From assembly GCA_017541365.1 (NCBI GenBank), contig JAFXZF010000049.1, positions 20,099 through 84,098 on the forward strand: a DNA stretch of 64,000 nucleotides, written 5' to 3'. The translations under genes and the position numbers were made by a program. The DNA is from Prevotella sp. (GTDB lineage Bacteria; Bacteroidota; Bacteroidia; Bacteroidales; Bacteroidaceae). Below the pieces are notes generated by a model. That model ran no database searches and was not told where the DNA came from. It saw only the letters and a program-made list of their open reading frames with translations. Positions 14,753 to 25,017 of the stretch are shown in pieces (within the stretch, counting starts at the first letter, position 1; every line of letters begins with the position of its first letter).

Positions 14753-16558
14753 TTATGATTGCACTTTATCTATCCAGCCCTGTATGTCGTCAACAGAAGG
14801 TTTCTGCATGTCGAGTTTGTACTTCTTTACTATATCGCCAATCTTCTGTTGCAATCCCTGTGCCTTCTCGTCTTTTATGTTCTGAACCATATTGAAACCA
14901 GCCTTTCTCAGTACAGGCACCCACTCCTCGCTGACACCTATCTCAGCCCATTCAGCCTTGCTGCTCTGAGGAGTCTTAGCTTCAGGTTTCATCTGTGGGA
15001 AGAGCATGACCTCGCCGATGGCAAACTTGCCTGTCAGCAGCATCACGAGTCGGTCGATGCCTATGCCTATGCCAAATGTAGGAGGCATGCCATACTGCAG
15101 GGCACGCAGGAAGTCCTGGTCGATAATCATCGCCTCATCGTCACCCTTGTCAGCAAGTTTCATCTGCTCGATGAAGCGCTCCTCCTGGTCTATAGGGTCA
15201 TTGAGCTCTGAGTAGGCGTTGGCAAGTTCCTTACCATTGACCATAAGCTCGAAGCGCTCTGTCAGTCCAGGTTTAGAACGGTGCATCTTGGTGAGTGGTG
15301 ACATCTCGACAGGATAGTCGGTGATGAAGGTTGGCTGTATGAATGTTCCCTCACAGGTCTCGCCAAATATCTCGTCAATGAGTTTGCCCTTGCCCATCGT
15401 CTCGTCCACCTCTATGCCGAGTTTCTTGGCTACCTCGCGTATCTCGTCCTCTGTCATAGGATAGAGGTCATAGCCCGTCTTCTCCTTGATAGCATCGAGG
15501 ATAGGCAGACGGCGGAATGGAGCACGGAAGGATATCACCTTGTCGTCAATCTCTACTTCCGGTTTGCCATTGACGGCAGTACATATCTGCTCCAGCATCT
15601 TCTCTGTGAAGCCCATACCCCAGTTGAGGTCCTTGTAACTCACATAGAGTTCCATACAGGTAAACTCAGGGTTGTGGGTCTTGTCCATGCCCTCATTGCG
15701 GAAATTCTTGCCCATCTCATAGACACCCTCGAAGCCACCTACGATGAGGCGCTTGAGGTATAGCTCTGTAGCGATACGCATATACATATCCTGATTGAGA
15801 GCATTGAAGTGAGTCATGAAAGGGCGTGCAGTGGCTCCGCCAGGGATATTCTGCAGTATCGGGGTATCAACCTCAGTGTAGCCTGCACCATCGAGTATGC
15901 TACGCAGTGTACGTATGATAGTAGCACGCTTGAGGAAGGTCTCCTTCACGCCCTCGTTGACTACGAGGTCCACATAGCGCTGACGATAGCGTAGCTCGGG
16001 GTCGTCAAACTTATCGTATGCCACACCGTCCTTGTACTTCACGATAGGCAGTGGCTTGAGTGACTTGCTGAGGAGGGTGAGTGACTTAGCATGAACAGAT
16101 ATCTCACCCGTCTTGGTACGGAATACAAAACCCTTGACGCCGATGAAGTCGCCGATATCAAGGAGTTTCTTGAACACCTTATTATAATAGTCCTTATCCT
16201 CACCAGGACAGAGTTCGTCACGCTGCACATACACCTGTATGCGGCCCTTAGAGTCTTGTATCTCGGCAAAGCCCGCCTTGCCCATGATACGGCGTGACAT
16301 CATACGTCCAGCTATGCTCACCACGCGAGAGTTGGCCTCTGTAGCCTTGACGCGTACTGGAGTGCCCTCTTCGTCCATCAAGGTGTTGCCATTGTCATCC
16401 AGTTCGTATGGGAGGTCCTCAAAGTTTTCTACTATCTCTGTAGAATAGGCATCGACGGGATACTCCGCTGCTGGGTATGGTTCGATACCCATATTGCGTA
16501 ATTCCTGAAGGCTCTCTCTGCGTCCTATCTCTTGTTCTGAAAGTTCAAGTATGTTCAT
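14753..16558 (-). CDS. lysS: Lysyl-tRNA synthetase, class II
   Basis: Charges tRNA-Lys with lysine. At 601 residues it has the OB-fold anticodon-binding domain (about 55-190) and the class II core with [20 protein letters not shown] (motif 2) and [15 protein letters not shown] (motif 3). It is about 90 residues longer than the E. coli enzymes because of a C-terminal extension (about 515-601) that looks helical; extensions like this are usual in Bacteroidetes LysS. It probably heads a lysS-gpsA-response regulator transcript, with a TAACTTTG box upstream. Confidence 0.94.
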   Translation of the reverse strand: MNILELSEQEIGRRESLQELRNMGIEPYPAAEYPVDAYSTEIVENFEDLPYELDDNGNTLMDEEGTPVRVKATEANSRVVSIAGRMMSRRIMGKAGFAEIQDSKGRIQVYVQRDELCPGEDKDYYNKVFKKLLDIGDFIGVKGFVFRTKTGEISVHAKSLTLLSKSLKPLPIVKYKDGVAYDKFDDPELRYRQRYVDLVVNEGVKETFLKRATIIRTLRSILDGAGYTEVDTPILQNIPGGATARPFMTHFNALNQDMYMRIATELYLKRLIVGGFEGVYEMGKNFRNEGMDKTHNPEFTCMELYVSYKDLNWGMGFTEKMLEQICTAVNGKPEVEIDDKVISFRAPFRRLPILDAIKEKTGYDLYPMTEDEIREVAKKLGIEVDETMGKGKLIDEIFGETCEGTFIQPTFITDYPVEMSPLTKMHRSKPGLTERFELMVNGKELANAYSELNDPIDQEERFIEQMKLADKGDDEAMIIDQDFLRALQYGMPPTFGIGIGIDRLVMLLTGKFAIGEVMLFPQMKPEAKTPQSSKAEWAEIGVSEEWVPVLRKAGFNMVQNIKDEKAQGLQQKIGDIVKKYKLDMQKPSVDDIQGWIDKVQS

Positions 16559-16614
16559 CCGTTGTAATATTTTATTCTATGAAAAGTGCTTTATACTAAA
16601 TATTATTCTGTCTG

Positions 16615-16622
16615 CAAAGTTA
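16615..16622 (-). promoter_or_regulatory. Promoter -7 box of lysS
   Basis: TAACTTTG on the minus strand lies 57 bp before the lysS ATG. The -33 position reads TTCG-like rather than TTTG, so the assignment is moderate. Confidence 0.5.
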
Positions 16623-16670
16623 ATCATAAAATTTGATATAGCGAAACATTTGCATGAAAAAGTCGTACCG

Positions 16671-18929
16671 CTAAAACATATCGGAGAGTCGCTTAATGTC
16701 CTGTTCCTCACCCACTATCCACAGGATATCGCCGGGTTTGAAAAGGTACAGTGGCGATACGGTGGTGAGATTTTCCTGCCCTTCCTCCAGTCCTACAAGC
16801 ATGCAGTTGTACTTATCACGCAACTGTGAGGTGATGAGCGACTTACCGTCAAATGGGCAGAAGGGGGTGATGGCAAAACGTCGCAGCTGCATCTCATGGA
16901 TGCCAAACTCGGTGGGTTCGGGGTACTGCTCCTCCTGTAGGGTGGCATTGCAGGCAGCCAACTGCGCATCGGAGCCTATGACGGTGAGTTGGTCGTAAGG
17001 GAAGATGATATCATCGCCAGAGGGGATATTGATCTTGCGATTGCCACGCATGATACTGCTCACATGGATACCGAAACGCTGTGCCAGACGCAGTTCGCCG
17101 AGACTCTTGCCTGCCCACATGGAGTCTTGCGGTATATCGATGACGGCGATGTGGATATCACGGTCGAGCAGTTTGCCCTCAAAGAGCGGTCGCTTCTTGC
17201 CCGTGGCACGTGCTGCGAGGTCTTTGGACTGCAGATTCTGCAGGAAGAGACGTTCCATCTTGATGCTGCTGTGCTTGATACTACGGGAGTATATCATCAG
17301 TATGACAACACACAGTGCCGCACAAAGCATGAGAGCATTGGAGAGGTGCGTGAGATGGCTGAAGATATAGCACACATACGCCATAGCAAGTGCTACACGT
17401 GCTATGACGGTAAAGGTGAGCGGTGCACGATTGTGACGGCTGCCTATCCACAGGGCCCGAAACTCCTCGCTGCGTGTCTTTTTCATCACCATAGCACGCA
17501 GGAAGGGTGCGATAAGCATCAGCGTGATAGCAGCACAGAGCAGGTCAGCCCACTTGACAGGCAAGAGCGACTCAAGGAAGGGTTCGCCGATGGTGAGCAT
17601 AATAATAATTATCGCACTCGACAGGACGCAATACACCAACGTATTGACAGCCATCTGCGTGAGCAACGGCCGCCAGTAGCTCTGTGAGTGGTCGTAGCCT
17701 AAGGGGGCGATGTCGGAAATCTTGTTGATACGGCTTATCCAAGCCTTGGGCAGTGAACGCTCCAATATGTTATACACCGGCACGGCACCTCGCATCATAT
17801 ACGGAGTAGAGAAAGTGGTGATGACTGACACTGTCACAACGACAGGATAGAGGAAATCACTGATAATGCCCAACCCCAGTCCCAATGATGCTATGATAAA
17901 GGCAAACTCACCTATCTGAGCCATCGAGAAGCCACAACGCATGGCAGTCTTTAGCGGTTGTCCTGACAGCAAGAAGCCAAAAGTGCCGAAGATGCTCTGT
18001 CCAAATATGATGGCAAGGGTGATAATGACGATGGTGAACCACTGTTCTGCCACCACATGGATATCAACCAACATGCCGACAGAGACAAAGAATATGGCAC
18101 CAAAGAGATTCTTGACGGGTGCGACAACACGTTCTATCTTCTTTGCCTCGATAGTCTCAGCAAGTATGCTACCCATGACAAAGGAGCCAAAGGCTGAACT
18201 GAAGCCTACCATGGAAGCGCATACCGCCATGGCGCAACACAGTGCGAGAGCGACGATGAGCAGTACTTCGTCATTGATAAGTCGGCGTACCCTGCGCAGG
18301 AATATGGGAATGAAGAACAGTCCCACCACAAACCACAGGACAAGGAAAAAGACTATGTCGAACAGCGACGACAGCATGCTGCCTCCACCTACTGCCTCAT
18401 CGCCCTTGGCTATGGTGGTGAGCACAACCATCATGACGATGGCGAGGATATCCTCCAATATGAGCACACTCATGACGAGCGAGGCAAACTGCTGCTGTTT
18501 CAATCCCAGATCATCAAATGCCTTGTAGATGATAGTGGTGGACGACATAGCAAGCATACCTGCAAGAAATAGGGCATTCATCTGTGACCAGCCCTGAAAC
18601 TCTGCCACTATGATGCCTATCGTCATCATAGAGAATATGATGGTAAGTGCCGCTATGATGGGTGCCATACCCATCTTTAGTATCTTCTTGATGGAGAAAT
18701 CCAGACCTAAGGCAAAGAGGAGGAACATCACACCGATTTCAGCCCAAGTCTCGATGTTTTCATGGTCTGTGACGCTCATGGTAATGGGGAGATTTGGCGA
18801 GATAATAAAACCCGCCATGATATAACCCAATACGAGCGGTTGCTTGAGTTTCTTGAATATCAACGTCACAACACCTGCTGTGACGAGTATCAGTGCTAAG
18901 TCTCTTACTAACGAAGGGATATCTGACAT
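16671..18929 (-). CDS. CPA2-family monovalent cation:proton antiporter (KefB/KefC-like) with two TrkA-C domains
   Basis: A 752-residue inner-membrane protein. Residues 5-390 form the Na+/H+ exchanger-type core ([55 protein letters not shown] segments). A further membrane stretch spans about 425-560. Two TrkA-C domains at about 585-665 and 670-750 would sense a ligand. It probably exports K+ or Na+ in exchange for protons. The start overlaps the end of pepT by 22 bp, so the two are translated from one mRNA. Confidence 0.88.
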   Translation of the reverse strand: MSDIPSLVRDLALILVTAGVVTLIFKKLKQPLVLGYIMAGFIISPNLPITMSVTDHENIETWAEIGVMFLLFALGLDFSIKKILKMGMAPIIAALTIIFSMMTIGIIVAEFQGWSQMNALFLAGMLAMSSTTIIYKAFDDLGLKQQQFASLVMSVLILEDILAIVMMVVLTTIAKGDEAVGGGSMLSSLFDIVFFLVLWFVVGLFFIPIFLRRVRRLINDEVLLIVALALCCAMAVCASMVGFSSAFGSFVMGSILAETIEAKKIERVVAPVKNLFGAIFFVSVGMLVDIHVVAEQWFTIVIITLAIIFGQSIFGTFGFLLSGQPLKTAMRCGFSMAQIGEFAFIIASLGLGLGIISDFLYPVVVTVSVITTFSTPYMMRGAVPVYNILERSLPKAWISRINKISDIAPLGYDHSQSYWRPLLTQMAVNTLVYCVLSSAIIIIMLTIGEPFLESLLPVKWADLLCAAITLMLIAPFLRAMVMKKTRSEEFRALWIGSRHNRAPLTFTVIARVALAMAYVCYIFSHLTHLSNALMLCAALCVVILMIYSRSIKHSSIKMERLFLQNLQSKDLAARATGKKRPLFEGKLLDRDIHIAVIDIPQDSMWAGKSLGELRLAQRFGIHVSSIMRGNRKINIPSGDDIIFPYDQLTVIGSDAQLAACNATLQEEQYPEPTEFGIHEMQLRRFAITPFCPFDGKSLITSQLRDKYNCMLVGLEEGQENLTTVSPLYLFKPGDILWIVGEEQDIKRLSDMF

Positions 18930-20149
18930 ATATTGACAATTGTTTGTACTGACTTTTCCATCACCTGAAGAGATACAAACTCATGAGGGCCATGAAAATT
19001 TACTGCGCCAGTGAAAAGATTTGGGCAAGGCAGTCCCTTGAATGACAGCTGCGCTCCGTCGGTACCTCCACGTATAGGTTGCACACGAGGTGTCACGCCA
19101 GCCTCCTGCATAGCCTGCCGAGCGATATCGACGATATGCATCACAGGTGTTATCTTCTCAAGCATGTTGTAATACTGGTCAGCTATCACCACCTGGCATA
19201 CCTCATCGCCATACTTAGTGCGGATCTTGGTTGCCACCTCATTGATATAAGCCTTTCGCTCCTCGAAGTGCTTACGGTCATGGTCACGCAGAATATAGTT
19301 GAGTGTAGCCTTCTCGCATCCCCCCTCCATAGCGATGAGATGATAGAAACCCTCATAGCCCTCGGTGGTCTCGGGGGTCTCAGCGGCAGGCATCATGGAA
19401 GCAAACTCCATCGCTATGCGTGCCGCATTGAGCATCTTGCCCTTCGCATAGCCAGGGTGCACGCTGACGCCCTTGAAATGTATCTTGACAGAAGCAGCAT
19501 TGAAATTTTCATACTCCAACTCGCCAAGGTCACCGCCATCGATGGTATAGGCGTAGTCACAGCCAAAGGATGCGACGTCGAAGTGGTGAGCACCCATGCC
19601 AATCTCCTCATCAGGATTAAAGGCGATGCGTATGGTGCCATGCTCTATCTCAGGATGATCACGCAGGTAACACATAGCCTGCATAATCTCCGCTATGCCT
19701 GCCTTATCATCGGCACCAAGCAGAGTAGTGCCATCTGTCACTATCAGGTCTTCACCTATATGCGACAACAACTCAGGAAAGGTATGCGGACTACTCACGA
19801 TACCTGGTGACAACACTATATCGCCACCGTCGTAGGCATGCACGATACGTGCCTTGACACCACAACCCGAACAATCGGGCGAGGTGTCGTAGTGAGCGAT
19901 AAAACCAATGGTGGGTCCCTCTATATTCCCCTTAGAGGAGGACTTTTTTATGTTGGCAGTTGCCAACAAGGTGCCATATAGATAGCCCTTGCCATCGAGT
20001 ACAACATCATGAAGCCCTTCAGCTATCATCTCGTCACGCAGAAATTGCGCGAAGACGAGTTGCTTCGCGGTGCTTGGTACCGTCGAGGTATTCTCACTTG
20101 ACTGGGTATCAAACTGCGTATAACGTATAAATCGCTCGCTTAAAGTCAT
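18908..20149 (-). CDS. pepT: Peptidase T (tripeptidase)
   Basis: A zinc aminotripeptidase of the M20 family, acting in the cytoplasm. At 413 residues it aligns along its length with E. coli PepT from memory: [10 protein letters not shown] (first metal ligand and catalytic Asp), [48 protein letters not shown] and FHGPHEFV. Between LLATAN and GPTIGF there is an extra stretch of about nine residues ([10 protein letters not shown]) coded by a palindromic repeat. It starts 2 bp after recA and overlaps the CPA2 antiporter gene. Confidence 0.94.
   Translation of the reverse strand: MTLSERFIRYTQFDTQSSENTSTVPSTAKQLVFAQFLRDEMIAEGLHDVVLDGKGYLYGTLLATANIKKSSSKGNIEGPTIGFIAHYDTSPDCSGCGVKARIVHAYDGGDIVLSPGIVSSPHTFPELLSHIGEDLIVTDGTTLLGADDKAGIAEIMQAMCYLRDHPEIEHGTIRIAFNPDEEIGMGAHHFDVASFGCDYAYTIDGGDLGELEYENFNAASVKIHFKGVSVHPGYAKGKMLNAARIAMEFASMMPAAETPETTEGYEGFYHLIAMEGGCEKATLNYILRDHDRKHFEERKAYINEVATKIRTKYGDEVCQVVIADQYYNMLEKITPVMHIVDIARQAMQEAGVTPRVQPIRGGTDGAQLSFKGLPCPNLFTGAVNFHGPHEFVSLQVMEKSVQTIVNICQISLR
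19918..19944. repeat. Palindromic repeat inserted in frame in pepT
   Basis: On the minus strand CCTCTA and TAGAGG arms flank AGGGGAATA. The coded residues SSSKGNIEG are absent from E. coli PepT as recalled. It resembles the C/G-rich palindrome in the amidohydrolase gene. Confidence 0.6.
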
Positions 20150-20151
20150 TA

Positions 20152-21156
20152 TTACTGCTGCTGACTGAGAGCCTCATGCACCTTTGCCTCCAGTTCTTCG
20201 CACAACTCAGGATTGTCCTTCAGCAGTGCGAGTACTGCTTCACGTCCCTGTGCCAACTTAGACTCTCCGTATGAGAACCAAGAACCTGACTTCTTCACGA
20301 TATTCTTGTCAACGGCGATATCAAGTATCTCACCGACCTTTGATATACCCGTGCCAAACATGATGTCAAACTCGCACTTACGGAATGGAGGCGCCACCTT
20401 GTTCTTCACAATCTTCACCTTGGTGAGTTTGCCGATGATATCATCCCCCTCCTTAATAGGAGTAGAAGGACGTACGTCGATACGTACAGAAGCGTAGAAC
20501 TTCAGGGCATTACCACCAGTAGTTGTCTCAGGATTGCCAAACATGACGCCTATCTTCTCACGCAACTGGTTGATAAAGATACACGTAGTATTGGTTTTAG
20601 ATATTGTCGAGGTGAGCTTACGCAGAGCCTGTGACATCAGTCGTGCCTGCAAGCCAACCTTGTTGTCACCCATGTCGCCCTCTATCTCAGCCTTTGGAGT
20701 AAGCGCTGCCACAGAGTCGATGACGATGATATCCACTGCAGCACTTGAGATGAGCTGGTCGGCTATCTGCAATGCCTGCTCACCATTGTCTGGCTGTGAG
20801 ATAAGCAACTCGTCAACGTCAACGTTAAGATTGGCAGCATAGAAACGGTCGAAGGCATGCTCGGCATCAATAAATGCCGCTATGCCGCCCTGCTTCTGAG
20901 CCTCAGCTATTGCGTGAAGAGCCAGTGTTGTCTTACCTGAAGACTCTGGACCATAAATCTCAATAATACGTCCTTTGGGATATCCACCCACACCGAGTGC
21001 GATATCAAGTCCTAAGGAACCAGAGGGGATAACATCGACTTTTTCCACATTTTCCTCACCCATCTTCATGATTGAGCCCTTACCAAAGTCTTTCTCTATC
21101 TTTGCCATTGCAGCCTGCAATGCTTTCAGCTTGTCTGCTTTATTTTCGTTTGCCAT
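20152..21156 (-). CDS. recA: Recombinase A
   Basis: The DNA strand-exchange and repair ATPase that also triggers SOS cleavage. At 334 residues it is slightly short but complete. It has Walker A GPESSGKT (69-76), the [10 protein letters not shown] segment, [18 protein letters not shown] (Walker B) and [22 protein letters not shown] (loop L2 region). The C-terminus is less acidic than in E. coli. It reads into pepT (2-bp spacing) and the antiporter gene. I did not see a recognisable LexA operator upstream. Confidence 0.97.
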   Translation of the reverse strand: MANENKADKLKALQAAMAKIEKDFGKGSIMKMGEENVEKVDVIPSGSLGLDIALGVGGYPKGRIIEIYGPESSGKTTLALHAIAEAQKQGGIAAFIDAEHAFDRFYAANLNVDVDELLISQPDNGEQALQIADQLISSAAVDIIVIDSVAALTPKAEIEGDMGDNKVGLQARLMSQALRKLTSTISKTNTTCIFINQLREKIGVMFGNPETTTGGNALKFYASVRIDVRPSTPIKEGDDIIGKLTKVKIVKNKVAPPFRKCEFDIMFGTGISKVGEILDIAVDKNIVKKSGSWFSYGESKLAQGREAVLALLKDNPELCEELEAKVHEALSQQQ

Positions 21157-21223
21157 TGTTTTTATAATTGAAAATTGAATATTATAATCTGAGTTCTATT
21201 ATCTTTTATCTCTCATCTCTTAA

Positions 21224-22468
21224 CTACAACTCCAGGTCTCCATCAAACACCTCATGCCAAGGGAGTCCCTGTATGTTAAGCTGCTCCATAAATGGGTCTG
21301 GGTCAAAATCTTCTACGTTCCACACACCTGGTTTCTTCCACAAACCCTTGAAAAACATCATGGCTCCAATCATGGCTGGCACACCAGTGGTGTAGCTTAC
21401 TCCCTGCATACCTGTCTCCTCGTATGCCTCCTGGTGCTTGCAGTTGTTATAAACGTAGTAGGTAAGTTCCTTACCATCCTTGACACCACGAATACGGCAA
21501 CCTATACTTGTCTCGCCATCGTAGTTTTCTCCCAAGTCCTGTGGGTTAGGCAGCACAGCCTTGAGAAACTGCAATGGTACTATCTTCACCTTAACCTTAT
21601 TGTCTGGGTCGTCAGCCAGAGGAGCCTCATACTCTATCTCATCGATACGGCTCATACCAAGATTCTGTATGCAGTCGAGGTATGTGAGGTACTGCTGGCC
21701 AAAAGTCATCCAGAAGCGTGCCTGCTTGATGGTGGGATAATTCTTTACCAATGACTCCAACTCCTCATGGTGCATTAAGTATGACTCACGTGGACCGATA
21801 TTGGGGTATGTCAATGCCTTGTGTATCTCGAGAGGTTCTGTCTCTATCCACTCACCATCCTTGTAGTACAGTCCCTTCTGTGTTATCTCGCGAATGTTGA
21901 TTTCAGGATTGAAGTTTGTGGCAAAAGCCTTATGGTGGTTGCCAGCATTGCAATCGACGATATCGAGGTAGTGTATCTCATCAAAATGATGCTTCGCAGC
22001 ATAGGCAGTATATATGCCCGATACTCCTGGGTCAAAACCGCAACCGAGAATGGCTGTCAGTCCTGCCTCCTCAAAGCGCTGCTTATATGCCCACTGCCAT
22101 GAATACTCAAAATGAGCCTCATCCTTGGGTTCGTAGTTCGCCGTATCAAGATAGTTTACTCCACATGCCAGGCAAGCCTCCATGATGGTAAGATCCTGAT
22201 AAGGCAGTGCAAGGTTGACACACAACTCGGGCTTAAACTCGTTGAACAGAACCTTAATCTGCTCCACGTCATCAGCATCCACCTGTGCCGTGTACAGGTT
22301 TATCGTTCCCTTGTAGTTTCTTGCCTTTATGGCATCAACCAGTGCGTCGCATTTCTCCTTGCGGCGGCTTGCTATCATAAAGTCTGTAAAGACATCGCTG
22401 TTTTGTGCTATTTTGTGTGCAGCCACGGTGGCTACGCCACCTGCACCAATCATCAGTACTCTTGACAT
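21224..22468 (-). CDS. Saccharopine dehydrogenase family protein, probable carboxynorspermidine synthase
   Basis: A 414-residue NAD(P)-dependent enzyme with the N-terminal Rossmann motif VLMIGAGGVATVAAHK. The segments NLALPYQDLTIMEACL, DTANYEPKDEA and GCGFDPGVSGIYTAYA are typical of the Lys1-like group that includes carboxynorspermidine/carboxyspermidine dehydrogenase, which condenses putrescine or diaminopropane with aspartate semialdehyde. With AguA and AguB in the same window, a role in spermidine synthesis is likely. A lysine-pathway saccharopine dehydrogenase is the alternative. I chose the ATG at 22468 because the frame upstream offers only a TTG four codons earlier and the Rossmann strand follows directly. 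Confidence 0.85.
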   Translation of the reverse strand: MSRVLMIGAGGVATVAAHKIAQNSDVFTDFMIASRRKEKCDALVDAIKARNYKGTINLYTAQVDADDVEQIKVLFNEFKPELCVNLALPYQDLTIMEACLACGVNYLDTANYEPKDEAHFEYSWQWAYKQRFEEAGLTAILGCGFDPGVSGIYTAYAAKHHFDEIHYLDIVDCNAGNHHKAFATNFNPEINIREITQKGLYYKDGEWIETEPLEIHKALTYPNIGPRESYLMHHEELESLVKNYPTIKQARFWMTFGQQYLTYLDCIQNLGMSRIDEIEYEAPLADDPDNKVKVKIVPLQFLKAVLPNPQDLGENYDGETSIGCRIRGVKDGKELTYYVYNNCKHQEAYEETGMQGVSYTTGVPAMIGAMMFFKGLWKKPGVWNVEDFDPDPFMEQLNIQGLPWHEVFDGDLEL

Positions 22469-22507
22469 AATTCTATACAATTATAAATTTTGAACTCTTT
22501 TGAACCC

Positions 22508-23332
22508 TTACTGCGCCATAGCCTTCTGCTGTGCTTCCTTGTTAGCCTCCATCGCATTGAGCTTTCTATGGAATCCGTAGCGCACTCCATGTTGCATGAG
22601 GACGAGAGAGTCTTCGCTGAGACTTATCAGGTCGAGTGTATCCATGGAGAAAGTCTGCTTTTGTGGCTCTGCCGAACCATGCATTACATTGTCACCTGAG
22701 ATGAGTACGAGACGTCCGTTGAGCATGTACCACTTCATATAGTTCTTTACTTCCGGATATATCACTGGCGAGTCATCCTCCAAGGAGTTGGAACGCATGA
22801 TGCGTCCTACGGCACGCGCCACATGGCTTCTTTTCAGCGTAAAACCATATTCGCGAGCTATCATAAAGTTATTCTTTATGGAGTCGTCAATGTGTGCCAT
22901 CATACGGCGCTGTGCCCTTCTCGACATATTTTGAAGCTCCTTCATCACTGGCATGACGGGGTATGTCCACGTTCCCTTCAATTCGTCAAGATTTACCACC
23001 ATCGTCGCCTCGGTGCTGTCCTCTGGATCGCGCATCACACCAACCCAGTCGCCTATCTCGGGTTTGCCTATTATGCGGTGATTTTCCTTTGCGTCAATAG
23101 TGCTGATGGTGATGGGCTCACCGTGGAACGGCCAGATGACGATGACAGAGTCTGAAGTACCATCGCATGACAATCCGTAAAGCATGGAGTCGCCAACGAT
23201 TTCCGGAGTGGAGTCATCGACGAGTACATCCTCATCATCTATCTTCTCTGCACTCTTGTGACAGCTTCCCATGCCCATCGCTATCATGACAATAACGACG
23301 AAACAGAGTATGTGAAAATGTTTGTTCATCAC
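22508..23332 (-). CDS. Putative lipoprotein of unknown function
   Basis: A 274-residue protein with an N-terminal hydrophobic segment and a lipobox-like MGMGSC that puts the lipidated cysteine near residue 24. An acidic stretch follows (DDEDVLVDDST). The first half (about 45-120) could be a small beta-barrel or lipocalin-like domain (KGTWTYPVM). The middle has a basic helical segment with MSRRAQRRMMAH. The C-terminus ends in an Ala/Gln-rich tail. I do not recognise the family. It lies 39 bp upstream of the dehydrogenase gene on the same strand. Confidence 0.7.
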   Translation of the reverse strand: MMNKHFHILCFVVIVMIAMGMGSCHKSAEKIDDEDVLVDDSTPEIVGDSMLYGLSCDGTSDSVIVIWPFHGEPITISTIDAKENHRIIGKPEIGDWVGVMRDPEDSTEATMVVNLDELKGTWTYPVMPVMKELQNMSRRAQRRMMAHIDDSIKNNFMIAREYGFTLKRSHVARAVGRIMRSNSLEDDSPVIYPEVKNYMKWYMLNGRLVLISGDNVMHGSAEPQKQTFSMDTLDLISLSEDSLVLMQHGVRYGFHRKLNAMEANKEAQQKAMAQ

Positions 23333-23366
23333 TGTTGTTTTTATTGAGTAAATCCCTTTGTTTTGG

Positions 23367-23448
23367 AAAAGGTATCCTTTTAGGGGCTAAAACATATCCT
23401 TTTTGAGGCTAAAAGATATCCTTTTGGGGGGCCAAAAGATATCCTTTT
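23367..23448. repeat. Four-copy repeat with near-palindromic ATATCC core
   Basis: Four copies of a 22-24 bp unit, core AAAAGATATCCTTTT (first copy GGTATCC, second CATATCC), are separated by linkers of the type GGGGCT, GAGGCT or GGGGCC. They lie in the queF-lipoprotein spacer. The core is almost its own reverse complement. Confidence 0.9.
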
Positions 23449-23499
23449 CTAAGCACCATCGTAAACCATTGATTATACGATACTTAGGAATCACATCGT

Positions 23500-23991
23500 T
23501 TATTTGGATTCCAAGCGTCTCAGGGCCATCTGCTCATACCTCGTTCCAGGACGTCCGTAGTTGGCATAGGGATATATCGAAATACCTCCACGTGGTAGGA
23601 ACAGACCTGTCACCTCTATATACTTCGGATCCATCAGTTTGATGAGATCTTTCATTATGATATTCACGCAGTCCTCATGAAAGTCACCGTGATTGCGGAA
23701 AGAGAAGAGGTATAGTTTGAGGCTCTTGCTCTCCACCATCCTTTTGTCGGGGATATACATTATCTTTATCTCCGCAAAGTCCGGCTGACCTGTGATAGGA
23801 CAAAGCGAGGTAAACTCCGGACAGTTAAACTGCACCCAGTAGTCATTGTCGGGATGCATATTCTGAAAGGTCTCCAACACCTCCGGCGCATAGTTGCTGT
23901 GGTAGTTTGTTTCCTTGCCAAGCAACTGCAGTCCGTCCTTTGCCCTGTCACTGACAGGCTTCGTGGCATTATTTACAGAGTCGTTGTGCAT
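23500..23991 (-). CDS. queF: NADPH-dependent 7-cyano-7-deazaguanine reductase
   Basis: Reduces preQ0 to preQ1 in queuosine synthesis. At 163 residues it is the short, single-domain type. The catalytic cysteine C64 sits in [15 protein letters not shown] with D71, and [13 protein letters not shown] gives the substrate-binding His and Glu. No other queuosine gene is in the window. It follows the DUF5606 gene by 3 bp and probably belongs to the nusB-coaE transcript. Confidence 0.95.
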   Translation of the reverse strand: MHNDSVNNATKPVSDRAKDGLQLLGKETNYHSNYAPEVLETFQNMHPDNDYWVQFNCPEFTSLCPITGQPDFAEIKIMYIPDKRMVESKSLKLYLFSFRNHGDFHEDCVNIIMKDLIKLMDPKYIEVTGLFLPRGGISIYPYANYGRPGTRYEQMALRRLESK

Positions 23992-23994
23992 AGT

Positions 23995-24429
23995 TTATTC
24001 CTCACGGTCGTCTATATTGTCACCGTTAGTTGGCTTGAGATCCTCCTCAAAGTTTATTCCCGCATCAATGAGGATGTTGTACCACTGTATGAGTTTTTTC
24101 ACATCAGAGGGGTGCACGCGGTCACGGTCAAAGGTAGGCAGGAACTTAGCGAAGTACTCAAAGAGTTCATCACCGCTTGCCTTCTTGAAGTTGATACTTG
24201 CCTGCTTGCCACCCTCCATATCACGCAGTGCTATGAGGATTTCTCCCAATGGCTTGTCCTCCTCATCGGTGTACATGGCGATGTCGCCGAGAGATGTCAC
24301 ACGGTCACTTGCGAATGCTGGCATACGCTTATGGTCTGTGATATTCTCAACTATCAGTGTGCCTTTACCTCGTGATACGAGTTCGTAAAGTCCAGGTTTG
24401 CCAGAAATGGCCAAAATTGTCTTGCTCAT
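23995..24429 (-). CDS. DUF5606 family protein
   Basis: A 144-residue cytoplasmic protein beginning TILAISGKPGLYELVSRGKG. It resembles the DUF5606 family that is widespread in Bacteroidetes and commonly lies near coaE and nusB. The N-terminal half looks like a small beta domain and the C-terminal half is helical with an acidic tail. The function is unknown. Confidence 0.8.
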   Translation of the reverse strand: MSKTILAISGKPGLYELVSRGKGTLIVENITDHKRMPAFASDRVTSLGDIAMYTDEEDKPLGEILIALRDMEGGKQASINFKKASGDELFEYFAKFLPTFDRDRVHPSDVKKLIQWYNILIDAGINFEEDLKPTNGDNIDDREE

Positions 24430-24455
24430 ATTATATTCTATTTAGTATCTTTTAA

Positions 24456-25010
24456 TCAGAAATTATGAATTATCTCGTCTATCTGTTTCTTGAGGTCTGC
24501 CTTGCCATCGTTGACTATGACGTAGTCGGCACGTCTTGCCACCTCCTGTTGGTCAGCTTGTCCGTCAACCCACTGCGCAGCCTTATCGTAAGTGATACCG
24601 TCACGTTCCATGATGCGCTGGATGCGCACCTCTCGCGGTGCAGTGACAGCGATTATCTCATCGACATACTGATTGAGATTTGCCTCGTATATTATAGCAC
24701 ACTCCATCCATTGCATGCCCGAAGCATAGAAATCATCCATGACGGCAGGATGCACTATGGCGTTGATGGCGCGTTTGTTTGCCTCCGATGCCAACAGAAA
24801 CTCTGTCACAGCAGCAGTATTGTAACGTTTGCCTATGTATGTCTGTGGACCTATGAGGTCTATGAGTTTACGTCTGATGACCGGCGAGGTATTGATGAGA
24901 TGCCTGGCAGCCTTGTCACAGTCGTAGATTGCTATACCCTGTGCCCTGAGCATGTCACATACATATGACTTACCCGATCCTATGCCACCTGTTATACAAT
25001 ATCGTCTCAT
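24456..25010 (-). CDS. coaE: Dephospho-CoA kinase
   Basis: Catalyses the last step of coenzyme A synthesis, ATP-dependent phosphorylation of dephospho-CoA. The 184-residue length is slightly short for the family. The P-loop GGIGSGKS is at residues 8-15, followed by YDCDKAARHL (the DxD-type substrate site) and the lid region RIQRIMERDG. It begins 7 bp after the YbbR-like gene. Confidence 0.94.
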   Translation of the reverse strand: MRRYCITGGIGSGKSYVCDMLRAQGIAIYDCDKAARHLINTSPVIRRKLIDLIGPQTYIGKRYNTAAVTEFLLASEANKRAINAIVHPAVMDDFYASGMQWMECAIIYEANLNQYVDEIIAVTAPREVRIQRIMERDGITYDKAAQWVDGQADQQEVARRADYVIVNDGKADLKKQIDEIIHNF

Positions 25011-25017
25011 GGGGAGT

